The notes: generated by a model from the letters alone, not told the origin. Numbered from the stretch's first letter, positions 1 through 7,197 are shown. The stretch: DNA of 11,342 nucleotides from Actinomycetota bacterium (GCA_005800965.1 SYEA01000094.1:1-11342); one strand, 5' to 3'. A program made the numbers and translations.

Positions 1-522
1 CCGTCGGCTTTTGCCCAGACTGAACTGCGGTGGTTGGGTTGCGCGCTGCAACACACGGTCGCTGATGTCCTGGCCGACGCAGATTCCAGCCACAGCGTGC
101 CACGCCGCTGACTCGGCGATATTGCGACCACCCGTACCGATGACCACGACGAGTTCGATTTCCCAATCGGTGGTGGATACATCGATGGGGATGTCGCCAA
201 ATGGCTTGTTGACGGCTGAAGCAAATTTGGTGAACGTAAGCGGCGTATCGGGAATCGGTGCGCCGGTCTCACTTGCGTGTTCGCGGTAGTTCAAGCCGAT
301 ACCAAAAATCTGTCGCGGAAATGGAGACGGCGCATCAAGATCGGCCACATCAAACTGCATGCCGCCATGCATGGTTGCCGCGAGCTCGCGCACCTGCACC
401 CAACGTTCAAACAACTGCATTGGGTCGTGGGGAAGCGCGCCGTTGCTTGCGCGTTCGATATCGATCGCCAAATTGTCAGGGGTAACGAAGACCGCTCGAC
501 CTTGCAGGTTGGCCACTCGCAT
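1..522 (-). CDS. Fumarylacetoacetate hydrolase (FAH) family protein, C-terminus cut by window edge
   Basis: The first 174 residues of an FAH-superfamily enzyme are visible; the frame is open to the left edge, so the C-terminal part is missing. Family signatures are GLNYREHASE at about 76-85, a PLTFTKF segment at 94-100, the DWEIELVVVIG block at 119-129 that supplies acidic metal ligands (E121, E123), and GQDISDR at 150-156 with D152 as the likely third ligand, followed by FSLGK. FAH-fold enzymes are cytosolic, bind a divalent metal and cleave or decarboxylate acylpyruvate-type or ring-cleavage compounds; the substrate cannot be told from sequence. The ATG is chosen because homology begins soon after it. 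No Shine-Dalgarno is visible, and a TAGCGT hexamer 8 nt upstream suggests a leaderless start. It lies 25 nt behind the GGDEF-EAL gene on the same strand, so co-transcription is possible, although the functions look unrelated. Family call firm, substrate unknown. Confidence 0.9.
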   Translation of the reverse strand, partial: MRVANLQGRAVFVTPDNLAIDIERASNGALPHDPMQLFERWVQVRELAATMHGGMQFDVADLDAPSPFPRQIFGIGLNYREHASETGAPIPDTPLTFTKFASAVNKPFGDIPIDVSTTDWEIELVVVIGTGGRNIAESAAWHAVAGICVGQDISDRVLQRATQPPQFSLGKSRR

Positions 523-530
523 TGATGTAT

Positions 531-536
531 ACGCTA
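531..536 (-). promoter_or_regulatory. Possible -10 element for a leaderless FAH-family transcript
   Basis: On the minus strand the hexamer is TAGCGT, which fits the actinobacterial TANNNT pattern, and it ends 8 nt before the ATG at 522. No Shine-Dalgarno precedes the start. I see no convincing -35 hexamer, so this is weak; the same hexamer also lies before the likely menE start. Confidence 0.25.
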
Positions 537-547
537 ACGAAACAAGC

Positions 548-2827
548 TCAGCCGGGCCGCCTCGTGCGCGGCCACGGGCCGAGATCGTTAATGGTGGCGA
601 CCGTGCTGGCGATGGATTCCGGTGGCACTGGATGGCTTATGAGGTAACCCTGCGCTTTGGCGCAGTGCATCTCGCCAAGCACTTGCAGCTGGCGAACGCT
701 TTCTACGCCTTCGGCAACGATGTCGAGGCCCATCGACTCGCACATGGCGATAATCGTGCGCACGAGTGAGCGGGCATCAGCGTTGTCAGCCACACCGCTG
801 ATGAACGAGCGGTCGATCTTCAAACTGTGAATCGGAAACTTCTGCAGCAACGAAAGTGACGAGTATCCCGTGCCGAAGTCGTCGATGGCGACGCGCACAC
901 CGAGGTCACACAACTTGGTGAGTGCATCGAGGGCCTGGTCTGGTTGGGAGATCATGACACCCTCGGTGACTTCGAGCCACAACTGACGAGCCGGAATGTG
1001 GGCGCGAGTGAGGGCTTCGCTCACGAGATTGACGAAATTCGGGTCACTCAGCTGGCGCGGTGACACGTTGACTGCCATTGTGGCGTCGCGCGGGCATATG
1101 CCGCTGGCAATCCATTCACCAAGGTGGGTGAGTGCTTCCAAAAGAGCCCACGCACCGATCGGCACGATGGTGCCAGTTTCTTCGGCAATCGGAATGAACT
1201 CGGCTGGGGAGATCGAGGAGCCGTCCTCACGATCCCAGCGCATGAGTGCTTCGAACCCGACAACTTCGCCAAGACCCACATCGATGATTGGTTGGTGGAC
1301 GAGGCGCAATTCGCGGCGCTCTAGCGCGCGGTAGAGGGCTGTTTCGACCGCAAGTCGTTGGGTGACGCTGGCCAACATTGATTCGTCGAAGATGGCCACA
1401 CAGTTGCGGCCTGACTCTTTGGCGCGGTACATGGCGGTGTCGGCGTGACGCAGTAAGTCGTCGGCGCTGTTGGTGACGGACGGGCGATAAGTCGATACTC
1501 CGATGCTCGCTGACACGAACACATCACCTTGACGAAGGGCCAACGGCTCATGAAATGACTCGAGTACGCGATCGGCGAGCACCATGGATTCGTTCGGGCC
1601 ATTGGTCTGGGGGTCAAGCACTACGAATTCGTCACCTGCGATGCGACCAACAACACAATGGGTTGGCAAGATGAGCCGCAGCCGCGTGGCCACTGCAATG
1701 AGCACGTCGTCGCCGGCCGCGTGCCCGAGGCTGTCGTTGATGTTCTTGAATCGATCGACGTCGATGAACAGCACGGTCGGTTGGCGGTTGTCGCGCCATG
1801 CCGTGCGCAGAGCGGTGTCGACGTGCTCCAACATCAGGCTGCGATTGGGCAAGCCAGTCAATGCGTCGGTTTGCGCACTTTCAATGAGTTTGGATTGCAG
1901 TTGCGCGTTGGCGCGCACAGCAATGACCACGCGCAACAGCACAACACCCGACAAGAACAACACCGAAACGGTGCGCACGACTCGATCGCGAGTGTCTTGG
2001 GCATCGGTTAAGGCGAATACGGCGATCGGCACGACCAGCCCAGAGATGACCACAATGAGACGGCCAGCCATCGGACGAGCCGCGTGGTACGAACCTTGTG
2101 CGGTGAGGTGTCGGATGCCCGGGTGCAGCAGTGTGGCACAGGCGGCGAATAGTGCCATCACATACGGTGCATTACGTGCGGCGAGCGAGATGGTGATGAC
2201 CTCGGCTTCGTGCAGTGCCCATAAGACGTCACCGATCAACGACGACAAAATCGCACTGCTCGCCAACCACACCACAGTGCTGTTGTCAGAATCACCGAGC
2301 AGCAGCGTTACCAACAAAAACAGCACCACTGCCGACAACGAAAATGTGATGCCGCGCACACCGGCCACGAACGGCTCGTTGCTAACCGCCGCGAACAACG
2401 GGCGCAGCACAACAATCCACACCACCAACCAGGCTCCGAGCGAAAGAATTGATGCGTCGGCGAGAATTCCGAGCGGTTCGCGGCCGATGCGACGTTGGGC
2501 GACTAGCAACAAACCCAGCACCAGAGTGATTTGCACCACGAAGAATGCCACTTCGGCCACGAGATGTTCGACTGCACCAAGCGAAGCAGCCGAAAGTAGT
2601 TGTCCGATGATGATTGCTGCAATGATGACGAAAAAGCCGGAGAGAATTCGACGATCAAGTTGGTGACGAGTCGCCGAAATGACCGTCGACACGACTATGG
2701 CCAAGAGCGCTAGACCGTAGACAACGGAGCCGATGTTCGTCGTACCACCGAGCACGTGCACAACCGAACCGACGATGCCAGCGCCAAGACATGACCACGC
2801 TGCGCGCTCCAAGGTGCGCCCACTCAT
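548..2827 (-). CDS. Membrane-bound GGDEF-EAL protein (diguanylate cyclase / c-di-GMP phosphodiesterase)
   Basis: A 759-residue protein that makes and/or degrades c-di-GMP at the cytoplasmic membrane. Residues about 10-305 are strongly hydrophobic, with roughly nine or ten candidate membrane segments, and look like an integral membrane sensor rather than a periplasmic domain. The GGDEF domain starts at DALTGLPNR (321-329), with metal-ligand region FIDVDRFK (354-361, D356) and signature AGDEF at 397-401. The inhibitory RxxD I-site expected at 388-391 reads PTHC and is lost. The EAL domain (about 495-745) looks complete: EAL at 526-528, N587, E619, DDFGTGYSSL at 649-658, K670, E706 and Q726. Known biology says hybrid proteins can be bifunctional or use the GGDEF half as a GTP sensor; with an intact EAL and no I-site, phosphodiesterase output is the safer guess. 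No good Shine-Dalgarno precedes the ATG. It is divergent from the GNAT-like gene and precedes the FAH gene. Confidence 0.95.
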   Translation of the reverse strand: MSGRTLERAAWSCLGAGIVGSVVHVLGGTTNIGSVVYGLALLAIVVSTVISATRHQLDRRILSGFFVIIAAIIIGQLLSAASLGAVEHLVAEVAFFVVQITLVLGLLLVAQRRIGREPLGILADASILSLGAWLVVWIVVLRPLFAAVSNEPFVAGVRGITFSLSAVVLFLLVTLLLGDSDNSTVVWLASSAILSSLIGDVLWALHEAEVITISLAARNAPYVMALFAACATLLHPGIRHLTAQGSYHAARPMAGRLIVVISGLVVPIAVFALTDAQDTRDRVVRTVSVLFLSGVVLLRVVIAVRANAQLQSKLIESAQTDALTGLPNRSLMLEHVDTALRTAWRDNRQPTVLFIDVDRFKNINDSLGHAAGDDVLIAVATRLRLILPTHCVVGRIAGDEFVVLDPQTNGPNESMVLADRVLESFHEPLALRQGDVFVSASIGVSTYRPSVTNSADDLLRHADTAMYRAKESGRNCVAIFDESMLASVTQRLAVETALYRALERRELRLVHQPIIDVGLGEVVGFEALMRWDREDGSSISPAEFIPIAEETGTIVPIGAWALLEALTHLGEWIASGICPRDATMAVNVSPRQLSDPNFVNLVSEALTRAHIPARQLWLEVTEGVMISQPDQALDALTKLCDLGVRVAIDDFGTGYSSLSLLQKFPIHSLKIDRSFISGVADNADARSLVRTIIAMCESMGLDIVAEGVESVRQLQVLGEMHCAKAQGYLISHPVPPESIASTVATINDLGPWPRTRRPG

Positions 2828-2899
2828 GCGAACACCACTGCCACAACGGTAGTAAATCCACCAGCCGGGCGGCGTGATTCGCTAGTTTGTGAGTGGGCG

Positions 2900-2914
2900 G
2901 AGGTCCACGACCTC
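2900..2914. repeat. Inverted repeat GAGGTC-cac-GACCTC in the divergent spacer
   Basis: Perfect 6-bp arms with a 3-nt centre lie 29 nt before the start codon of the GNAT-like gene. It could be a regulator operator for the divergent pair, or, as RNA, a short hairpin immediately before the second hairpin at 2916-2930. The arms are seen; the role is inferred. Confidence 0.4.
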
Positions 2915-2915
2915 G

Positions 2916-2935
2916 GGTGCTGCTGGCACCTTTTT
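2916..2935 (+). terminator. Terminator-like hairpin in the leader of the GNAT-like gene
   Basis: GGTGC (2916-2920), loop TGCTG, GCACC (2926-2930) is followed at once by TTTTT (2931-2935) and then by the GGAG ribosome binding site. The stem is only 5 bp, which is short for an efficient intrinsic terminator, so this may be a weak attenuator, a structure that controls access to the ribosome binding site, or chance. Confidence 0.3.
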
Positions 2936-2939
2936 GGAG
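2936..2939 (+). promoter_or_regulatory. Shine-Dalgarno GGAG deciding the start of the GNAT-like gene
   Basis: GGAG stands 4 nt before the ATG at 2944. It supports that start over an in-frame ATG at 2893, which lies before the leader hairpins and would add 17 low-complexity residues. Confidence 0.55.
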
Positions 2940-2943
2940 ACCC

Positions 2944-3567
2944 ATGTTCATCACTCGGCACACGCGTCTTGGCGACGTCGATTTGCGTAACCGCTTGTGG
3001 GACTTCTATCGCCGCGTCTACGCAGCCAACCCAGTGTCGCCATTCAGCGAAGTGGTGAATCGACACGAGTTTGATGACGCACTGTTGAACTCAACCAATC
3101 GTGTGTGGGTGGTGTGGGAAGACAACCGCCCAGTGGTGATGACACTTATTGCCACGGATATTTCCACCACGCGCTGGCTGAATGCTGAGTATTTTCGCCG
3201 TCACCACACCGAGCGGATGCGCAAAGGCCTGGTGCACTATGTGATGTGGGTCGTAGTTGACGAGTCGGTTGCCGTGCGTGGTGCAAACATTTCATTGGCC
3301 AAAGAAGCTCTCGCTGCTGAAGCACGCGATGGTGCATTGCTGGTGTTCGACCTGCCCGAAACTAAACAGGGCAGCGACACGGGTGGGGCTGCTGAACTGA
3401 TGTTGCGGATGGGTCAGATGGTGGGTGAGGTTTCGTTGTTGCCGTTGGCCACCCAGCGATACTTTGCCCTGGATTTTTCCAATGCACACGCACCAGACCA
3501 GATACACGTCTCAGACAACACAGCCGCAGATAACATGAAGGAGTCCATGGGCACCTCCGCGACGTGA
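2944..3567 (+). CDS. Hypothetical protein with faint GNAT-like acyltransferase pattern
   Basis: A 207-residue cytosolic protein without signal peptide or membrane segment. I do not recognise a named family. The order of elements resembles an acyltransferase of the GNAT fold: an N-terminal helical part (DFYRRVYAAN, 18-27), a strand pair around RVWVVWEDNRPVVMTLIATD (53-72), a WLNAEYF segment (78-84), a central strand VHYVMWVVVDE (97-107), then VRGANISLAKEALAAEA (110-126), which could stand for the acyl-CoA loop and helix but lacks a clear R-x-x-G-x-G/A, and a further strand ALLVFDLPE. The last about 30 residues are hydrophilic and probably disordered. The ATG at 2944 has GGAG four bases upstream. 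It is divergent from the GGDEF-EAL gene and only 7 nt ahead of phoH, so it likely heads that operon. FeeM/autoinducer-synthase-like enzymes are another possibility. Gene reality is high, function is a guess. Confidence 0.8.
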   Translation: MFITRHTRLGDVDLRNRLWDFYRRVYAANPVSPFSEVVNRHEFDDALLNSTNRVWVVWEDNRPVVMTLIATDISTTRWLNAEYFRRHHTERMRKGLVHYVMWVVVDESVAVRGANISLAKEALAAEARDGALLVFDLPETKQGSDTGGAAELMLRMGQMVGEVSLLPLATQRYFALDFSNAHAPDQIHVSDNTAADNMKESMGTSAT

Positions 3568-3574
3568 TCGCTTC

Positions 3575-4564
3575 ATGAGTGTGTCTACCCCGAACAGCAC
3601 GGTCATCGTGCCTGGCGCCCACTTGATGGCGGCCTTGCTCGGCGAACGCGACGAGTTGTTACGTCAGGTCGAGCGGGCGTTTGCCCAGACCAAGATCCTG
3701 GTTCGTGGCAACGAAATCACCGCGGCTGGCCCGGAATCTGATCTGGTCGGGCGATTGTTCTTGGAGCTGTCGGAACTGCTGCAGCGAGGCGAATCGCTCG
3801 ACCTCGTCATCTTGGGTCGGGTCATCGACATGGTGCGCAGCGATGTGAGCCCGAGCAGTGTGTTGACTGCCGACATCGTGCGAGTGGGCCAAAGTCGGCC
3901 GGTGCGCGCCAAAACTGCAGGTCAGCGCCGCTATGTGGACGCCATTGCAGAGCACGTGATTACGTTTGCCCTGGGGCCAGCGGGCACCGGGAAGAGTTGG
4001 CTTGCCGTGGCGATGGCGGTGCAGGCGCTTCAAAGTAAATCTGTACAACGAATCATCTTGACGCGCCCGGCAGTCGAAGCAGGGGAGCGGCTCGGGTTTT
4101 TGCCCGGCGATTTAATGGCCAAGATCGACCCGTATCTTCGTCCGTTGTTCGACGCTTTGCATGACATGGTGGGCGCCGACAACGCCCAGAAGTATCTCGA
4201 GCGCGGCGTGGTGGAAGTAGCCCCACTCGCCTTTATGCGCGGACGAACCCTGAACAACAGTTTCATCATTCTCGATGAAGCCCAAAACACGACCCCCGAA
4301 CAAATGAAGATGTTCCTCACTCGCATCGGATTTGGGTCGAAAATAGTCGTCACGGGTGACACCACACAGGTAGACGTTCCCGATGGCCGCAGTGGTCTGG
4401 CCGGGCTCGAGCGCGTGCTGACCGGAATCGACGGGTTGACTTTCGTGCATCTCGAATACACCGACGTCGTGCGCCACAAAATCGTGGCGGACATTGTGGC
4501 TGCTTACGAAACGAATGGTGACAAAGGTGCAGCCCGTCCGCGTGGGGTAAAGCGGCGTGATTGA
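3575..4564 (+). CDS. phoH: PhoH family ATPase (YbeZ type)
   Basis: A 329-residue cytosolic P-loop ATPase of the PhoH/YbeZ family, close to the usual length. An N-terminal domain (1-105) carries the family pattern LLGERDELLRQVE and KILVRGNEIT. The ATPase domain has Walker A GPAGTGKS at 134-141, ILTRPAVEAGERLGFLPGD at 161-179, Walker B with IILDEAQN at 231-238, and GDTTQVDVPDGRSGL at 261-275, a typical PhoH block. The C-terminal tail is basic. YbeZ proteins work with the rRNA endonuclease YbeY in RNA metabolism, and ybeY follows directly with an 8-nt overlap, which supports that partnership. The ATG used is 7 nt after the previous stop; no strong Shine-Dalgarno is seen, so translation may be coupled. 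A later GTG at 3608 would also keep most of the conserved part. Family assignment is firm; the exact biochemical role is less certain even in model organisms. Confidence 0.96.
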   Translation: MSVSTPNSTVIVPGAHLMAALLGERDELLRQVERAFAQTKILVRGNEITAAGPESDLVGRLFLELSELLQRGESLDLVILGRVIDMVRSDVSPSSVLTADIVRVGQSRPVRAKTAGQRRYVDAIAEHVITFALGPAGTGKSWLAVAMAVQALQSKSVQRIILTRPAVEAGERLGFLPGDLMAKIDPYLRPLFDALHDMVGADNAQKYLERGVVEVAPLAFMRGRTLNNSFIILDEAQNTTPEQMKMFLTRIGFGSKIVVTGDTTQVDVPDGRSGLAGLERVLTGIDGLTFVHLEYTDVVRHKIVADIVAAYETNGDKGAARPRGVKRRD

Positions 4565-5141
4565 GCGGCCGCGGTCCACTGCACCCCGTCGCGCCGGCGG
4601 TGAAGGACACCTGGACGTTTTCGTTTCTGACGAACAAGTTGATGTGTCGTTGGACGGCGCACGTTGGCAGCGGTTGTCACTGCGGGTCCTTGAAGCCGAG
4701 GGTGTGCGCGGGCAAGCCGAGATGGCATTGCTCTTCGTCACACGTGAAGCAATCACTGAAATGAATCGCGTGCATATGGGTGTTGACGGCCCTACCGATG
4801 TGCTTGCGTTTCCGATTGACCTAGTCGATAATTCGCGCGCAACGGGGCCAACTGCTCACTCATCAACACCGATTGCGGCGCGGGTGGATGTTGGTGAACT
4901 TCCCCTCTTGGTGGGAGACGTCGTTGTGTGCCCGAGCGTTGCCAGCGAACAAGCGCCTTCACATGCCGGAACCTTGGATGACGAGTTGGCCTTGTTGGTG
5001 ACGCATGGAATTCTGCATGTGCTTGGCTATGACCATGACACGCAAGTGAACGCCGACAAAATGCGGGCGCGCGAGCTCGCGTTACTGGAAGCCCTACACT
5101 GGGGGGCGCCCGCTCCGGTTGCGTTTGCCCAGGGCTACTAA
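4557..5141 (+). CDS. ybeY: Endoribonuclease YbeY (rRNA maturation factor)
   Basis: A 194-residue metal-dependent single-strand endoribonuclease that acts in 16S rRNA 3'-end maturation and ribosome quality control. The zinc signature HGILHVLGYDH is at 150-160, giving His150, His154 and His160. Also present are LDVFVSDEQ near the N-terminal strand (19-27), TDVLAFP at 80-86 and GDVVVC at 120-125. The segment between TDVLAFP and GDVVVC (about 87-119) is longer than in E. coli YbeY and polar, probably a surface loop, which with the N-terminal 18 residues explains the extra length. The start is the GTG at 4557, overlapping the phoH end by 8 nt; no ATG lies between it and the conserved domain, so a GTG or later TTG/GTG start is forced. 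Translational coupling to phoH is likely. The gene ends 3 nt before the CorC-like gene. Confidence 0.96.
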   Translation: MIERPRSTAPRRAGGEGHLDVFVSDEQVDVSLDGARWQRLSLRVLEAEGVRGQAEMALLFVTREAITEMNRVHMGVDGPTDVLAFPIDLVDNSRATGPTAHSSTPIAARVDVGELPLLVGDVVVCPSVASEQAPSHAGTLDDELALLVTHGILHVLGYDHDTQVNADKMRARELALLEALHWGAPAPVAFAQGY

Positions 5142-5144
5142 CAC

Positions 5145-6437
5145 ATGATTGCCGCTGCACCCACCACTATTGATATCTGGATTCTGGTTGCCGTTGGTGT
5201 GTTGCTCGTCGTTTTGACGTTGCTCTCGTTGGCCGAAATGTCGCTGTCACGAATCAGTAAGCAAAAAGCCGAGGCTTTGTTGGCTGATGGGCACAAACGT
5301 GGTGGCGTGTTGTTGCGTTTGGCTAGTGACCCCACACGCTGGGTGAACCCGTTGTTGCTCACCGTAAACATTCTGCAGACCCTGCAAGCGACTCTGACGG
5401 GTGTGGTGGCCAACCGTATGTTCGGGGCTCCGGGTGTGGTGATTGGAGTCGCACTCAACGTGGTGTTGTTCTTCGTTTTGGCCGAGGCAGTGCCCAAGAC
5501 GTATGCCGTGCTGTATTCGGTACGAGGAGCAACGGCAACGGCACCGTTTGTTTCGGCGTTGGCTGCATTCTGGCCGTTGCGGGTGATCTCCAACCTCTTG
5601 ATTCGCATAACGAACCTGATGGTGAAGGGTAAAGGCCTGGATGCCGGACCATTCATCAGCGAAAACGAGTTCCTTGGAATCGTGCAAGCGGCAGCAGCAG
5701 ACTCGGTAATCGAAGTCGAAGAGCAGGAACTCATCGAATCCGTCATTGAATTTGGCGACACGGTGGTGCGCGAAATTATGCGACCTCGCCACGATGTCAT
5801 CACGGTCGATGAAACCGTGACCATTTCGGCCGCTCTCACCGTGGCCATTGAGCACCAGTTCAGTCGCATGCCAGTGATACGTGTGGATGACGATGATATT
5901 GACGATGTGGCAGGCACGGTGAACACCAAAGATTTGATGCGTGTGGAGCGTGAAGGTGGGGGCGGCGAATCGATTCTCACGCTGATGCGCGAGGCCCACG
6001 TGGTGCCCGAAGGCAAGCCGGTGGCCGAGTTGATGCGCGAAATGCAGCGAACGCAGAACCACCTCGCCATCGTTGCCGATGAATACGGGGCGTTCAGTGG
6101 CATCGTGTCGCTGGAAGATTGCTTGGAGGAGCTCGTCGGCGAGATTGTCGACGAACACGACGATGCGGACAGTCGCTTTCGGCAGTTGCCAGGCGGAGAC
6201 ATGTTGGTCGAAGGTGCGGTTGGTCTCGACGACGCGAACCAACGGCTAGGTATTTCGCTCAGCACCGCGGAGTACGACACCATCGGCGGATACGTTTTCG
6301 GCATGATTGGGCGAATGCCGCGCATTGGGGACGGCGTCAATACCGAGGGCTATCAATTGCGAGTTGAAGAGCTCGATGGGCGTCGTGTCACCGTGGTGCG
6401 CTACGCCCCGAGGGCAGAAACCCCGATTGCCAACTAG
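5145..6437 (+). CDS. CorC/HlyC (CNNM) family membrane protein with CBS domains
   Basis: A 430-residue inner-membrane protein of the hemolysin C/CorC/MpfA family, linked to magnesium or cobalt efflux. The N-terminal DUF21/CNNM domain (about 1-160) contains hydrophobic segments near 9-30, 66-90, 95-115 and 130-155, with AEMSLSRISKQKAEAL (30-45) and EAVPKTYAV (114-122). An acidic EVEEQELIESVIEFGD linker (190-205) leads to two CBS domains: the first begins around VREIMRPRHDVITV (208-221), the second ends with ADEYGAFSGIVSLEDCLEEL (311-330). A CorC_HlyC transporter-associated domain closes the protein (about 350-422, with YDTIGGYVFGMIGRMPRIGD). Full length. CBS1 carries the acidic run DDDDIDD at 248-254, an unusual loop. 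Start ATG follows an AGGG ten bases upstream. It is 3 nt after ybeY, the gene order widely seen in bacteria. Transport specificity is not decided by sequence. Confidence 0.93.
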   Translation: MIAAAPTTIDIWILVAVGVLLVVLTLLSLAEMSLSRISKQKAEALLADGHKRGGVLLRLASDPTRWVNPLLLTVNILQTLQATLTGVVANRMFGAPGVVIGVALNVVLFFVLAEAVPKTYAVLYSVRGATATAPFVSALAAFWPLRVISNLLIRITNLMVKGKGLDAGPFISENEFLGIVQAAAADSVIEVEEQELIESVIEFGDTVVREIMRPRHDVITVDETVTISAALTVAIEHQFSRMPVIRVDDDDIDDVAGTVNTKDLMRVEREGGGGESILTLMREAHVVPEGKPVAELMREMQRTQNHLAIVADEYGAFSGIVSLEDCLEELVGEIVDEHDDADSRFRQLPGGDMLVEGAVGLDDANQRLGISLSTAEYDTIGGYVFGMIGRMPRIGDGVNTEGYQLRVEELDGRRVTVVRYAPRAETPIAN

Positions 6438-6439
6438 GG
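6436..6439 (+). promoter_or_regulatory. Shine-Dalgarno AGGG overlapping the corC-like stop codon
   Basis: AGGG overlaps the TAG stop at 6435-6437 and sits 8 nt before the ATG at 6448. It sets the start of the dehydrogenase gene and ties its translation to the upstream gene. Confidence 0.5.
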
Positions 6440-6447
6440 TTCCCGAC

Positions 6448-7197
6448 ATGGAACTTCGTTTGGATGGCAAGGTTGCGTTGGTTACTGGTGCGTCGCGGGG
6501 AATCGGCAAAGCAATAGCCACCCACTTCGCTGCAGCCGGAGCAAAAGTCATGATCTCGTCGCGTAAACATGACGCACTCGTTGAGGCCCGCAAAGACATG
6601 GTCGGTGATGTTGAGGTGTTTGCTGCCAATGCCGGTGATGTCGACGCAGGTCGAGCTTGTGTGTCTGCGACTATCGAACGTTTCGGAGCACTCGACATAT
6701 TGGTGAACAACGCAGCGACCAACCCGTACATGGGGCCAACCCTCGAGGTGGATGAGTCGCGATATGACAAGACGTTTCAGGTGAACCTGCGCGGACCATT
6801 GTTTTGGTGCAAAGCGGCCTATGAAGGTCATCTGCGCGCCCATCCTGGGGTGATTATCAATATCGCTTCAGTCGGTGGACTGCGCGCTGAAGGATTTTTG
6901 GGCGTCTACAACCTCACCAAGGCGGCGCTCATTCATATGACGCGTCAACTGGCTGGTGAAATCGGGCCAACGCGCGTGGTGGGAATCGCGCCAGGTTTGG
7001 TAAAGACCGACTTCGCTTCGGTGCTGGTGGAAAACTACGGGGAGAAAATGGCCAGTCAACTGCCAACGCGTCGATTGGGCGAACCGGAAGACATCGCCAA
7101 CTTGGCGCTCTTTTTGGCTTCGGATAAGGCCAATTGGATCACCGGCGAAACTTATGTGATCGACGGTGGAGCAGGGGTGCGCTCGGGCGCCATGTAG
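6448..7197 (+). CDS. Short-chain dehydrogenase/reductase (SDR) family oxidoreductase
   Basis: A 249-residue classical SDR, the usual length. The Rossmann nucleotide-binding motif TGASRGIG is at 13-20, the NNAA motif at 87-90, and the active-site set looks complete: N113 (FQVNLRG), S141 (NIASVGG), Y154 and K158 (YNLTK). The segment GIAPGLVKTDF (189-199) and the C-terminal GETYVIDGGAG (233-243) are typical. S38-R39 after the second strand hints at NADP(H) preference, which is inference. Known FabG-like relatives reduce or oxidise ketones and alcohols; substrate unknown. A longer frame upstream exists from 6307, but homology starts at MELRLDGKVALVTGA and AGGG lies 8 nt before it. It is 10 nt after the CorC-like gene, so it is likely the operon's last gene. 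Its last 46 nt overlap the end of the convergent MFS gene. Confidence 0.95.
   Translation: MELRLDGKVALVTGASRGIGKAIATHFAAAGAKVMISSRKHDALVEARKDMVGDVEVFAANAGDVDAGRACVSATIERFGALDILVNNAATNPYMGPTLEVDESRYDKTFQVNLRGPLFWCKAAYEGHLRAHPGVIINIASVGGLRAEGFLGVYNLTKAALIHMTRQLAGEIGPTRVVGIAPGLVKTDFASVLVENYGEKMASQLPTRRLGEPEDIANLALFLASDKANWITGETYVIDGGAGVRSGAM

Noticed and set aside
555..573. GC-rich hairpin GGCCGC-N7-GCGGCC at the end of the GGDEF-EAL gene, as a terminator
   Set aside because: It lies inside the last codons and is not followed by a T-run on the minus strand; local GC richness is enough to explain it.
1210..1233. Imperfect palindrome with GATCG/CGATC ends and AGGA/TCCT inner arms
   Set aside because: It is inside the EAL coding region, has a bulge, and follows from codon choice; no sign of a regulatory role.
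1584..2666. Long open frame on the plus strand, 360 codons, opposite the GGDEF-EAL gene
   Set aside because: Its translation is Ser/Thr/Arg-rich low-complexity sequence without domains, and the minus strand frame there encodes a clear membrane and GGDEF region. It is a shadow frame.
2893..2943. Upstream in-frame ATG that would extend the GNAT-like protein by 17 residues
   Set aside because: The added residues are low complexity, no ribosome binding site is near it, and GGAG precedes the ATG at 2944.
2828..2943. c-di-GMP riboswitch in the spacer next to the GGDEF-EAL gene
   Set aside because: I looked for the conserved GEMM core on both strands and did not find it; the hairpins are too short for that fold.
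5138..6340. Long open frame on the minus strand, 400 codons, opposite the CorC-like gene
   Set aside because: Ser/Thr/Arg-rich with no recognisable motif; the opposite strand holds intact CNNM, CBS and CorC domains.
6307..6447. Upstream in-frame start for the dehydrogenase, inside the CorC-like gene
   Set aside because: SDR homology starts at the ATG at 6448, which has AGGG at the right distance; the extra 47 residues show no fold pattern.
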